Assembly (NCBI GenBank): GCA_021162265.1
Contig: JAGGZA010000046.1
Span: 1 to 22,976, forward strand
DNA length: 22,976 nucleotides
Reading direction: 5' to 3'
DNA from: Candidatus Aerophobota bacterium
GTDB lineage: Bacteria > Aerophobota > Aerophobia > Aerophobales > B3-G15
Made by a program: the position numbers and the translations under genes. The notes beneath the pieces were generated by a model. The model made no database searches. It saw only the letters and a program-made list of their open reading frames with translations, and was not told where the DNA came from. Below, piece by piece: positions 7,804 to 15,126 of the stretch (position 1 is the stretch's first letter; each line of letters opens with the position of its first letter).

Positions 7804-8528
7804 TTGCTTGCCTCCTTCTTAGCGGGAAACAGCTGCACGTCATCAACTGTGTCTTTAAAATCCCCCTGTTTGAGATGGACTCTTACCTCCATAACTCCAT
7901 ATTTTTTTTCTTTAAATCTTACTGGAATTTTATCCCAGGATATGAATCCCTTATTTTTGGCAAGGTAAGCTTTGGAATCCCAGAACTCTTCAACGGGTCC
8001 TTCAAATAATTTTCTTCCCTTCTTGTAGTTATCTTCCTCTCCAATTCTTTCCCATAGTGTAATTTCAATTTTAACAGGGAGCCTGGGAAATTCGGTCATT
8101 CCTATGCCTTTGCTATCAACATACCTTACCTCTATAGTGATTCCTTTTTCGTCAGAGTCAGTGAAGCAGATTATTCCGGTCAGGTCAGGAACTTTATCAC
8201 CTTTAAGTGGGATATTAATGGTATTTTTACCTGATTTTACCTTGAGAGTTTTGGTGAATTTTAACCAGCCTGCAGGTGGAGAAACCTGCATGGTCCACTC
8301 TCCGGGTGGTATTTTTGTAAGCTGGTATTCTGTTGTATGGTAGAGGACGGTAGATCTTCCATCTATTACAATTCTAACTCCTCTTACCGGGTCTCCTGAT
8401 AACTCATCAAAAATTTTCCCTTCAACTATTCCAGATCTGGAGGCACTTAAAGTGGTAAAGGATACTATCACTATTACTAAAGCTACTCCAATTATTGCTA
8501 AAGCGATGTATAAAGGGAGCCTTTTCAT
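7800..8528 (-). CDS. membrane-anchored protein with carboxypeptidase-regulatory-like beta-sandwich domain
   Basis: A 242-residue protein with a single N-terminal transmembrane anchor (about 5-28) that would place the rest outside the cytoplasm. Residues about 34-110 fit a carboxypeptidase-regulatory-like (transthyretin-like) beta-sandwich: GIVEGKIFDELSGDPVRGVRIVIDG, then Y..TKIPPGEWTMQVSPPAGW. Residues 111-235 are a second, beta-rich part that I do not recognise. GGAGG precedes ATG 8528, and the gene overlaps both neighbours by 4 bp, lying between the ATPase and the permease. Such domains usually mediate binding or surface assembly rather than catalysis. Its position inside the operon suggests it serves the exporter, as an inference. 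Confidence 0.75.
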   Translation of the reverse strand: MKRLPLYIALAIIGVALVIVIVSFTTLSASRSGIVEGKIFDELSGDPVRGVRIVIDGRSTVLYHTTEYQLTKIPPGEWTMQVSPPAGWLKFTKTLKVKSGKNTINIPLKGDKVPDLTGIICFTDSDEKGITIEVRYVDSKGIGMTEFPRLPVKIEITLWERIGEEDNYKKGRKLFEGPVEEFWDSKAYLAKNKGFISWDKIPVRFKEKKYGVMEVRVHLKQGDFKDTVDDVQLFPAKKEASK

Positions 8529-9481
8529 TGAGTAGCCTCCTTGTTACTTGCTAAGAGGGATATATTTTTTTGAGTTATGGTGATGAAAGCTTCTTCGAGA
8601 CTCATTTCTCTGATTTTTATTCCAAGGACAACTCCTCCTTTTTCAGCAATAGCTGCTGATATTTCGGCTCTATGGTCCTTATCAGTTGTTATCTTTAAAA
8701 TAAGGAAATTTTTTTCCTGATGAATCTCTTTAATAAATTCGAAAGAGCTAAGAGCATCAAGGATATCCTTATTTATTTCAACCAGCTCTACCTCCAGTTG
8801 TGTAAACTCAGTGAGTTTTTTTCTCAGATTTTCCATAGTCTCCTCGGCTAAGAGTTTTCCTTTATTTATTATAGCTACCTTATTGCAGAGTTTTTCCACC
8901 TCGGAAAGGAGATGAGAGGAGATAAAGACAGTTTTACCCTTTTTATTTTCTTTTTCTATAAGGTCTCTTACTTGCTTTATCCCCGTGGGATCCAGTCCAG
9001 AAACGGGCTCGTCTAAAAGTAGAAGCTCGGGTTCATGCAGTAAAGCACGAGCAAACCCGAGTTTCTGTTGCATCCCCCGTGAGAAAGCACCTAATTTTCT
9101 ATTTCTTACATCTAATAAATCTACTGCTGCAAGAAGCTGTTCTATTCTGTTTTTTTTATTTTTTACTTTGTAGAGGTCTGCAAAGAAATTAAGGTATTCC
9201 TGTGCTGTCATCTCCCTGTACAGATACTGTTTTTCTGAAACAACGCCTATTTTTTTCTTAATAGAGAGAGGATTTTTGCTAAGAGATTCTCCCATTATGC
9301 GTATTTCACCTTGAGTTGGTTTTAAAATTCCAAGTAGCATCAACATAGTTGTAGTTTTTCCTGCTCCATTTGGTCCTAAAAATCCGTATATTTGTCCTTC
9401 CTCTACTTTAAGATTCAAGTTATCCACTGCTTTAAATCCATCATATTCCTTTGTTAAATTTTTAGTGTATATGGCATCCAT
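8525..9481 (-). CDS. ABC-2 type transporter ATP-binding protein
   Basis: Cytoplasmic ATPase subunit of an ABC-2 exporter, 318 residues. Walker A GPNGAGKT is at 36-43, the Q-loop region IGVVSEKQYLY around 78-88, the signature FSRGMQQKLGFARAL is the form common in ABC-2 systems, Walker B reads LLLLDEPVSGLDP and the H-loop is SSHLLSEVEKLC. A roughly 95-residue C-terminal domain of the DUF4162-like type follows. It is the first gene of the minus-strand operon. ATG 9481 is preceded by a GAGGAAGAGGG purine-rich SD. It powers the permease at 6967-7803. Export of a lipid, polysaccharide, peptide or drug would all be compatible. Confidence 0.92.
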   Translation of the reverse strand: MDAIYTKNLTKEYDGFKAVDNLNLKVEEGQIYGFLGPNGAGKTTTMLMLLGILKPTQGEIRIMGESLSKNPLSIKKKIGVVSEKQYLYREMTAQEYLNFFADLYKVKNKKNRIEQLLAAVDLLDVRNRKLGAFSRGMQQKLGFARALLHEPELLLLDEPVSGLDPTGIKQVRDLIEKENKKGKTVFISSHLLSEVEKLCNKVAIINKGKLLAEETMENLRKKLTEFTQLEVELVEINKDILDALSSFEFIKEIHQEKNFLILKITTDKDHRAEISAAIAEKGGVVLGIKIREMSLEEAFITITQKNISLLASNKEATQ

Positions 9482-9535
9482 TATTAACCCTCTTCCTCGT
9501 TTTTATATTTTATATTTTACCGAATTTGGTCTTAT

Positions 9536-9563
9536 ATTTTACCAGAATAATTTTTTTTGTCTA
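9536..9563 (-). promoter_or_regulatory. candidate promoter for the ABC-2 operon
   Basis: Read on the minus strand, TAGACA (9563-9558) and TAAAAT (9541-9536) are 16 bp apart. This would start transcription near 9529, about 50 nt before the ATPase ATG. The region is so AT-rich that chance matches are likely. The -10 box lies inside one copy of the TATATTTTACC direct repeat. Confidence 0.45.
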
Positions 9564-9647
9564 TTAAAATTGGGTGTATTGGGAAAGCCAGGATAACTCT
9601 ATTTTACATAGACTTTATTTTTATATAAGAGATTAACAATGGGTCAT

Positions 9648-9676
9648 TTGACAAAATTTATAAGAGTGGATATAAT
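9648..9676 (+). promoter_or_regulatory. consensus sigma70 promoter of the gntR catabolic operon
   Basis: TTGACA at 9648-9653 and TATAAT at 9671-9676 are both perfect matches to the vegetative sigma consensus, with the ideal 17-bp spacer. The transcript would start near 9683, giving a leader of about 32 nt before gntR. So strong a core promoter on a catabolic operon implies tight repression, consistent with the overlapping operator. Confidence 0.85.
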
Positions 9677-9689
9677 GTAATAACATTAT
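9672..9689. promoter_or_regulatory. palindromic operator, probably for the adjacent GntR regulator
   Basis: ATAATGT (9672-9678) and ACATTAT (9683-9689) form a perfect 7-bp inverted repeat around the 4-bp centre AATA. It overlaps the -10 box and the expected start site, the classic place for a repressor. The GT-N4-AC core fits the general GntR-family operator pattern. A second, partly overlapping inverted repeat, AACAT-TATG-ATGTT (9682-9695), follows it. Autoregulation by the product of 9715-10527 is an inference. Confidence 0.68.
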
Positions 9690-9714
9690 GATGTTGCATA
9701 CTAACTATTGAACC

Positions 9715-10527
9715 ATGATAGATAAAAGTGAAGGAATTCTGGAAGAAAATGGGATTTTGCCTCTTTATCACCAGTTAACAGGGATTATAAAAAGAGAGAT
9801 AAAGATAGGCTCTTTAAAACCAGGGGACAAGTTACCTTCGGAAAAGGAACTGTGTGAAAAATACAGGATCAGTCGCACAACTGTGAGGCAGGCTCTTCTT
9901 TCATTGGTTAATGAGGGACTACTATATCGTAAGCAGGGTAAGGGTACCTTTGTGGCAAGACCTAAACTCTTAAGAGACCTTATAGAAGTATACAGTTTTT
10001 CTACAGATATGAGAAACCTTGGTCTTAATCCTTCTTCAGATGTGTTAGAACAGAAGATTATTCTTGCAACAGAGGATTTAGCCAGAAGTCTTGATTTAGA
10101 AGCTGGTAAAGATAAAGTTACAAAGCTAACTCGTGTAAGACTTGCTAATAACGAACCACTTCTTATAGAAACCACTTATATTCCTTATAATATTGCTCCC
10201 TCTTTAGTTAAGGAAGATATGGGAAGCAACTCCCTTTATGCAGTGCTTAGCAAGAAATATAAGTTGTCTCTCTCTCATGCCGTGGAAACCTATGAAGCCA
10301 TATCCATAGGGAAGAGGGAAGCTAAATTTTTAAAGTGTAAGCCGTCCTCTCCTGGTTTTTTCATAGAGAGAATAGCTTACATAGAGGATAATACTCCGAT
10401 AGAGTTAACTGACTCCATTGTTCGTGCAGACAGGTGTAAACTTGTTGCCCTCTTAGGCAGGAAATCATCGGTTAGAAGAAAGCTTATCCCAGACCAGGAT
10501 GCTCTTGCAAAAGGACAGGTAATATAA
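9715..10527 (+). CDS. GntR-family transcriptional regulator (HutC/UTRA type)
   Basis: DNA-binding regulator of 270 residues. The winged helix-turn-helix (about 14-82) has the family pattern PLYHQL...GDKLPSEKELCEKYRISRTTVRQAL...EGLLYRKQGKGTFV, and the UTRA ligand-binding domain spans about 90-240. UTRA regulators commonly respond to phosphorylated sugars or other small catabolites. The gene opens a 13-gene run of sugar import and catabolism, and a strong promoter with an overlapping palindrome sits just upstream, so autorepression and control of the whole operon are likely. ATG 9715 directly follows an in-frame TGA, so no longer N-terminus is possible. It has no clear SD, which fits weak expression of a repressor. 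The final roughly 25 residues are a basic tail beyond the UTRA fold. Confidence 0.92.
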   Translation: MIDKSEGILEENGILPLYHQLTGIIKREIKIGSLKPGDKLPSEKELCEKYRISRTTVRQALLSLVNEGLLYRKQGKGTFVARPKLLRDLIEVYSFSTDMRNLGLNPSSDVLEQKIILATEDLARSLDLEAGKDKVTKLTRVRLANNEPLLIETTYIPYNIAPSLVKEDMGSNSLYAVLSKKYKLSLSHAVETYEAISIGKREAKFLKCKPSSPGFFIERIAYIEDNTPIELTDSIVRADRCKLVALLGRKSSVRRKLIPDQDALAKGQVI

Positions 10528-10540
10528 ATTTGTCAGAATT

Positions 10541-11518
10541 ATGTCAGGAAGAGAGTATTTTATAGGAATTGATCTGGGAGGAACAAATATAAAAGCTGTT
10601 GCTATAGATAAAGAGGGCAGGGTTTTTTGCAAGAAAAATACTCCCACCGAAAGCGAAAAAGGTCCTGAATTTGTTATAGAGAAGATAATATCACTTATAA
10701 ATAATTTTGCGGATAACGGGGAACTTGTTGACAGGGATTTACGTGCGGTTGGGGTTGCTGTAGCGGGAGTTATAGATATGGAGGAAGGTATCTGTAAATT
10801 TCTTACCAATTTTCCTACCAAATGGAAAGGTATCTCCCTTGCTAAAAGAATAGAAGAGGGTGTTGGTTGTCAGAGTTTTCTTATAAATGATGTTCGTGCG
10901 ATGACCTTAGCAGAAAAAACATTTGGAGCCGGGAAGGGAGTTAAGAATTTGGTCTGTGTAGCTGTTGGCACGGGAATAGGAGGTGGGATTGTTATAAATG
11001 GAGACCTTTACTTTGGTAGCGAGGGGTTTGCTGGTGAAATAGGACACCAGACAGTTGAACCCTATGGAATAAGATGTGGATGTGGGAATTATGGTTGTCT
11101 GGAAGCTCTGGCAAGTGGTCCCAGTATTACCTCTCAGGCTATAAGAATGGTTAAGCAGGGAGCAACTACTATAATAAGAGACCTTGTTGATAATGACTTG
11201 AATAAGATAACACCCAGGGTGATTGCCGAGGCTGCGAGAAGGGGGGATAAGATGGCGAAAGAGATATGGAGAAGGGAAGGTTACTATCTTGGAATAGGGA
11301 TTGCAAACCTTTTAGTGATTCTTAATCCGGAAATGGTGATAATTGGTGGTGGAGTATCCAGAGCATTTGATCTTTTCTTTGAGGAAATAAAGAAAACACT
11401 TCGGGAACGAGTCTATGTAGGTCCAGATGTAGATAAGGTGAAAATAGTACCGGGTAAACTGAAGGATATAGCAGGAGCTATTGGTGCAGCAACTTGGGCA
11501 ATGTTAAAGGTTATTTAA
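10541..11518 (+). CDS. ROK-family sugar kinase
   Basis: ATP-dependent sugar kinase of 325 residues, the usual ROK length. The phosphate-binding loop DLGGTN is at 11-16, the likely catalytic base is D117 (LINDVRA), a second glycine-rich loop GTGIGGG lies at 143-149, the ExGH motif is E166-H169, and the ROK zinc site is complete: H169 with C179, C181 and C186 (CGCGNYGC). ROK kinases without an N-terminal HTH phosphorylate glucose, N-acetylmannosamine, fructose, allose or similar sugars; the exact substrate is not readable. It follows gntR by 13 bp and has only a weak, distant SD (AGGACAGG). In this operon it probably phosphorylates the imported sugar or an early intermediate before aldol cleavage. 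Confidence 0.9.
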   Translation: MSGREYFIGIDLGGTNIKAVAIDKEGRVFCKKNTPTESEKGPEFVIEKIISLINNFADNGELVDRDLRAVGVAVAGVIDMEEGICKFLTNFPTKWKGISLAKRIEEGVGCQSFLINDVRAMTLAEKTFGAGKGVKNLVCVAVGTGIGGGIVINGDLYFGSEGFAGEIGHQTVEPYGIRCGCGNYGCLEALASGPSITSQAIRMVKQGATTIIRDLVDNDLNKITPRVIAEAARRGDKMAKEIWRREGYYLGIGIANLLVILNPEMVIIGGGVSRAFDLFFEEIKKTLRERVYVGPDVDKVKIVPGKLKDIAGAIGAATWAMLKVI

Positions 11519-11523
11519 ATAGC

Positions 11524-11529
11524 AGGAGG
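11524..11529 (+). promoter_or_regulatory. Shine-Dalgarno that decides a TTG start
   Basis: AGGAGG abuts an in-frame ATG at 11530 with no spacer, which makes that ATG a poor start. It is ideally placed, 6 nt, before the in-frame TTG at 11536. TTG is therefore the preferred start of the following aldolase gene. Confidence 0.65.
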
Positions 11530-11535
11530 ATGATT

Positions 11536-12279
11536 TTGATCAAAAAGATAGATATTGAAACTCTAACGCAAGAAAAACTGGCAAAAACTATAGACCATTC
11601 TCTTCTTAGCCCTCTAATTACCGACAGTGATTTAAAACAGGGATGTGAGCTTGCAGATAAATATCATACAGCTACTGTATGTGTAAAGCCCTATCATGTG
11701 AAGTTTGCCTGCCAGTTACTGGCGAATTCTGAGGTGAAGGTTTCTGCTGTTATTGGCTTTCCTCATGGAGGTCACCTGTCAAAAATCAAAGCTTTAGAAG
11801 CAGAACAGGCCATTCTCGATGGTGCAAAGGAACTGGATATGGTTTTAAATATCGGCGCTCTAAAATCAAAAAGCTTTGATTTTGTAAGAGATGACATAAA
11901 GGGAGTGGTAGATGTTGCTAAAAGATATGGCCAGATATTGGTTAAAGTGATTCTGGAGAATTGTTACCTGACCGACGAGGAAAAAGTAATAGCTTGCAGG
12001 CTATCAGAAGAAGCAGGAGCAGATTATGTGAAAACATCAACTGGTTTTGCTCCAGGAGGAGCCACTGTACATGATGTGGAACTGATGTATGAGACAGTAG
12101 GACCGAGATTGGGAGTGAAAGCTGCGGGAGGAGTTAGGAGTATTGAGGTGGCTTTAAATATGATAAAAGCTGGAGCAACGAGAATAGGAGCTACAAGAAC
12201 AGAGAAAATAATTAAAGAATGGGTAGGGTTAAAAAAACAGAAGCAGGATGAGAAATTTATCCTGCCAGGAGAAAGATAA
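11536..12279 (+). CDS. DeoC-like class I aldolase (first of tandem pair)
   Basis: Schiff-base aldolase of the deoxyribose-phosphate aldolase (DERA/DeoC) family, 247 residues with the TTG start. The core catalytic set is present: D101 (KELDMVLNIG), K166 (YVKTSTGF) and K195 (VKAAGG), matching D102, K167 and K201 of E. coli DeoC. DERA cleaves 2-deoxyribose 5-phosphate to glyceraldehyde 3-phosphate and acetaldehyde. The C-terminal phosphate loop is altered: E. coli has GASS, this protein GATR (218-221), so substrate or phosphate binding may differ. Its TAA overlaps the next ATG (TAATG), and the next gene is a paralogue with about half the aligned residues identical by eye. Neither phosphopentomutase nor pyrimidine phosphorylase genes are nearby, so a nucleoside salvage role is not supported. 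It more likely cleaves an intermediate of the imported sugar. Confidence 0.85.
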   Translation: MIKKIDIETLTQEKLAKTIDHSLLSPLITDSDLKQGCELADKYHTATVCVKPYHVKFACQLLANSEVKVSAVIGFPHGGHLSKIKALEAEQAILDGAKELDMVLNIGALKSKSFDFVRDDIKGVVDVAKRYGQILVKVILENCYLTDEEKVIACRLSEEAGADYVKTSTGFAPGGATVHDVELMYETVGPRLGVKAAGGVRSIEVALNMIKAGATRIGATRTEKIIKEWVGLKKQKQDEKFILPGER

Positions 12280-12989
12280 TGATAAAAGATGTTTGGGAGA
12301 GTATAAGAAGAGAAAATCTTACTCTGGAGAAATTAGCTAAGACCATTGATCATTCACTGGTTGGTCCCCTTGTTACCGACGAGCAGGTAAGGGAGGGTTG
12401 CGAGATTGGCAAGCGTTATTTAACCAATAGTGTTTTTGTAAAGCCTTATCATGTTCCTCTGGCAGTAAAGTTACTCAGAGGAACAGGGGTTAAGGTGGGA
12501 ACAGTGGTTGGTTTTCCGCATGGATGTAGTACTCCTCAAACAAAGGCTTTTGAGGCTCGTCAGGCTGTGGAGATGGGAGCAGAGGAGCTTGATGTTGTAT
12601 CTAACTTTGCAGCGACTTTAGCTGGGGATTACGATTTATTAAGAGAAGATATAGGAGCGGTGGTTGAAGCGTCAAAGGGAGTAATCGTGAAGATAATCCT
12701 GGAGAACTGTTATCTTACCAGGGAGCAAAAGATAAAAGTTTGTCAGATAGCAGAGGAAATGGGAGCAGACTTTGTTAAAACGTCAACCGGCTTTGGCACG
12801 GGAGGAGCAAGCGTAGAGGATGTTCGGCTGATGCGAGAGACAGTTAGTCCAAAAGTTGGTGTCAAAGCTGCTGGTGGGATAAGGAGTTTAGAAAAAGCTT
12901 TGGAGATATTAGAGGCTGGAGCCAACAGAATTGGAGCTACAGCTACGATAAAGATCCTTGAGAGTTTTAAGGAGTATTCCGGGAAGTGA
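12279..12989 (+). CDS. DeoC-like class I aldolase (second of tandem pair)
   Basis: A 236-residue paralogue of the preceding gene, translationally coupled to it through TAATG. Catalytic residues D105 (EELDVVSNF), K167 (DFVKTSTGF) and K196 (VKAAGG) are retained, so both copies look active. Around the catalytic Asp it has DVVSNFAATLAGDY where the first copy has DMVLNIGALKSKSF, so the substrate pockets probably differ. The phosphate loop reads GATA (219-222), lacking the two serines of E. coli DeoC. Possible explanations are two aldolases for two intermediates, or a hetero-oligomer. A simple recent duplication is unlikely given the divergence. Other TIM-barrel aldolases such as FbaB/LsrF are less similar. 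Confidence 0.84.
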   Translation: MIKDVWESIRRENLTLEKLAKTIDHSLVGPLVTDEQVREGCEIGKRYLTNSVFVKPYHVPLAVKLLRGTGVKVGTVVGFPHGCSTPQTKAFEARQAVEMGAEELDVVSNFAATLAGDYDLLREDIGAVVEASKGVIVKIILENCYLTREQKIKVCQIAEEMGADFVKTSTGFGTGGASVEDVRLMRETVSPKVGVKAAGGIRSLEKALEILEAGANRIGATATIKILESFKEYSGK

Positions 12990-13007
12990 ATCGAGAAGGG
13001 GGATTAA

Positions 13008-15092
13008 ATGCAAAAATTAGAGAAGCTTTTTGAACCCATTTATATTGGGAAGTTAAAGCTAAAGAATAGAATTGTTATGGTCCCCACAGATACAAGTTCT
13101 GCTTCAGCCTATGGAGAGGTTACTGAAAGAATGCTTCTTTTCCATGAACAGGTAGCAAAGGGTGGGACAGGGTTTATAATTGTGGGAGCATCAACACCTG
13201 ATTCGGCAACAGGTAAACCCACAGTTACAGCTACTGTAGTTGATGATGATAGTTTTATTCCCTCTCTTAACGAGCTTGCTGAAGTTATGAAAGAAAATGG
13301 AGCAAAATGTGCAGTCCAGATCCAGCACCCAGGAAGGCAAGCTGCCACTCCTCCCTTTGCCCAGGTAGCCCCAAGTGACATTGTAACTCAACAGCCAGGT
13401 TCTGCTGGTCATGAGAGGGTATATGGGGGGAGGAGAATGTATAAGATTGCTCGCGCTCTTACCATTGAAGAGATATACGATTTAATAGAGAAATTTTCTG
13501 AGGCTGCCTGGAGAGTACAGCAAGCCGGGTTTGACGCTGTTGAACTTCATGGTGCTCATGGATATTTAATTGCTCAGTTTATGTCTCCTGCCACAAATCA
13601 AAGAACTGACAGGTTTGGAGGAAGTCTTGTCAATAGAATGAGATTCCCTCTTGAAATTATTGCCCGGATTAAGGAGAAGTGTGGAGAGGATTTTCCTGTT
13701 TTAGTAAGATATTCAGCTGATGAGTTTGTCCCTGGAGGAAGAGGCATTGAGGAGTCTAAAAAAGTTGCCAGGATGTTTCAAGATGCAGGAGTTGCTGCTC
13801 TTGATATAAGTGCTGGTACGTTTGATTCTCCCTGGCCATGCATGGACCCTATTTATTATCCTGAAGGCTGGCGAGTTTACCTGGCTGAGGAGATTAAAAA
13901 AGTAGTTGATATTCCTGTGATTACTGCGGGAACGATAAGAGACCCAAGATTTGCTGAAAGAGTTCTTCGTGAAGGAAGAGCAGATCTTATTGGACTTAGC
14001 AGGCAGTTTCTTGCTGATCCTGAATGGGCTAAAAAAGCAAGAGAGGGGAGATTTGATGATATCAGGAAATGTATTTCCTGTCTGGTGGGATGCTGGCAGG
14101 AATCTCTTTTAGCCAAAACTCGCTGTCGATGTGCTATAAATCCTGTAATGGGGAATGAAAAGAAATTTCTCTATCTCAAGAAAGCCGAAAAATCCAGGGA
14201 GGTTATGATTATAGGTGGTGGCCCTGGCGGAATGGAAGCAGCCAGGGTCTGCGCTCTCCGTGGTCATAAAGTAACTCTCTTTGAAAAGGAGGATGAGCTG
14301 GGTGGGCAGTTGAGACTGTGCTGTATGGTGCCAGGAAAAGAAAAGATACGATGGATACTGGATTGGTTGAGAATCCAGATTGATAAGCTGGGAGTAGAGG
14401 TTCACCTTGAAGAAGAAATTGTGCCTGAAACTGTTAAAAGTTTAAATCCAGAGGTAGTCATAGTAGCTACTGGAGCTGGTGTTTTGAATCCTGATATTCC
14501 TGGAATTGTGGAGGAGAAAACCTTGCCTTTCACTGACGTTCTCCGATGTACAAGGAGAAGTTGCAAATGGTGGCCCAGGAAGCGTGAGGTAAGAGAAGTT
14601 GATGTGGGAGAGAAGGTGGTTGTATGGGGAGGAGGATTCGCAGCAGCTGATACAGCAGAACTTCTTGCCTCCCGGGGAAAGAAGGTAACAGTAATAACAG
14701 AATTTCCGGAGTTTCTTCCCGATATGGAGCCTATAACCAGGGAAACCCAGATTTTTCGCCTGACAGGCAGGGAAGTTCCCGGGTTAAAAAACAAGCCTTA
14801 CAAGTATAAGGTTGAGATACTGACAGGTCTTAAGGTAACAAAAAGAGTAAAAGAGGGTGTAGTGGTTATGGATAAGAATTGGGAGGAGAGAATAATTCCA
14901 GCAGATAGTTTGATTATTGCCATAAGGAATACAGAGGAGATGGATGCGGAGGGAAGTTTAGCTCACTCCTTAAGAAATATAGTTCCTGAGATGTACCTTA
15001 TCGGTGACTGTACAGAAATTACAACTCCTGGAGGGCATTTTAATATTAAAAATGCGATTTATCATGGTCATAGAGTTGGGCATCTTATTTAA
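13008..15092 (+). CDS. OYE/FadH-like NADH:flavin oxidoreductase (FMN, 4Fe-4S, FAD)
   Basis: Multidomain flavoenzyme of 694 residues related to 2,4-dienoyl-CoA reductase, trimethylamine dehydrogenase and BaiCD/BaiH. The N-terminal TIM barrel (1-345) binds FMN and carries the Old-Yellow-Enzyme substrate motif H181-x-x-H184-x-Y186 (HGAHGY), as expected for hydride/proton addition to an enone. The 4Fe-4S ligands are C355, C358, C362 and probably C375 (CAINP). The C-terminal half has a dinucleotide fold starting IIGGGPGGME (401-410) with E426, and a second NAD-type fold near VVWGGGFAAAD. Electrons would flow from NAD(P)H through FAD and the cluster to FMN. The SD AAGGGGG precedes ATG 13008. Its place between aldolases and sugar dehydrogenases argues for an unsaturated sugar-derived substrate rather than a fatty acyl-CoA. 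A demethylase/amine dehydrogenase role is the main alternative. Confidence 0.88.
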   Translation: MQKLEKLFEPIYIGKLKLKNRIVMVPTDTSSASAYGEVTERMLLFHEQVAKGGTGFIIVGASTPDSATGKPTVTATVVDDDSFIPSLNELAEVMKENGAKCAVQIQHPGRQAATPPFAQVAPSDIVTQQPGSAGHERVYGGRRMYKIARALTIEEIYDLIEKFSEAAWRVQQAGFDAVELHGAHGYLIAQFMSPATNQRTDRFGGSLVNRMRFPLEIIARIKEKCGEDFPVLVRYSADEFVPGGRGIEESKKVARMFQDAGVAALDISAGTFDSPWPCMDPIYYPEGWRVYLAEEIKKVVDIPVITAGTIRDPRFAERVLREGRADLIGLSRQFLADPEWAKKAREGRFDDIRKCISCLVGCWQESLLAKTRCRCAINPVMGNEKKFLYLKKAEKSREVMIIGGGPGGMEAARVCALRGHKVTLFEKEDELGGQLRLCCMVPGKEKIRWILDWLRIQIDKLGVEVHLEEEIVPETVKSLNPEVVIVATGAGVLNPDIPGIVEEKTLPFTDVLRCTRRSCKWWPRKREVREVDVGEKVVVWGGGFAAADTAELLASRGKKVTVITEFPEFLPDMEPITRETQIFRLTGREVPGLKNKPYKYKVEILTGLKVTKRVKEGVVVMDKNWEERIIPADSLIIAIRNTEEMDAEGSLAHSLRNIVPEMYLIGDCTEITTPGGHFNIKNAIYHGHRVGHLI

Positions 15093-15126
15093 AATTATGT
15101 GATTTTTATTTTTGAGGGAGGGTAAC

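Larger units (their letters stand above)
9482..9714. other. divergent intergenic control region
   Basis: This 233-bp AT-rich gap separates two divergent transcription units. On the minus strand it holds a candidate promoter and an 11-bp direct repeat (TATATTTTACC at 9511-9521 and 9533-9543, offset 22 bp). On the plus strand it holds the consensus gntR promoter and an overlapping palindrome. A second short repeat, TATAAGAG, occurs at 9624-9631 and 9659-9666. I see no open reading frame or structured RNA here. Confidence 0.7.

Noticed and set aside
11755..11775. FPHG in the DeoC-like aldolases as an unusual substitution
   Set aside because: E. coli DeoC, as I recall it, also has FPHG at this position, so it is ordinary for the family.
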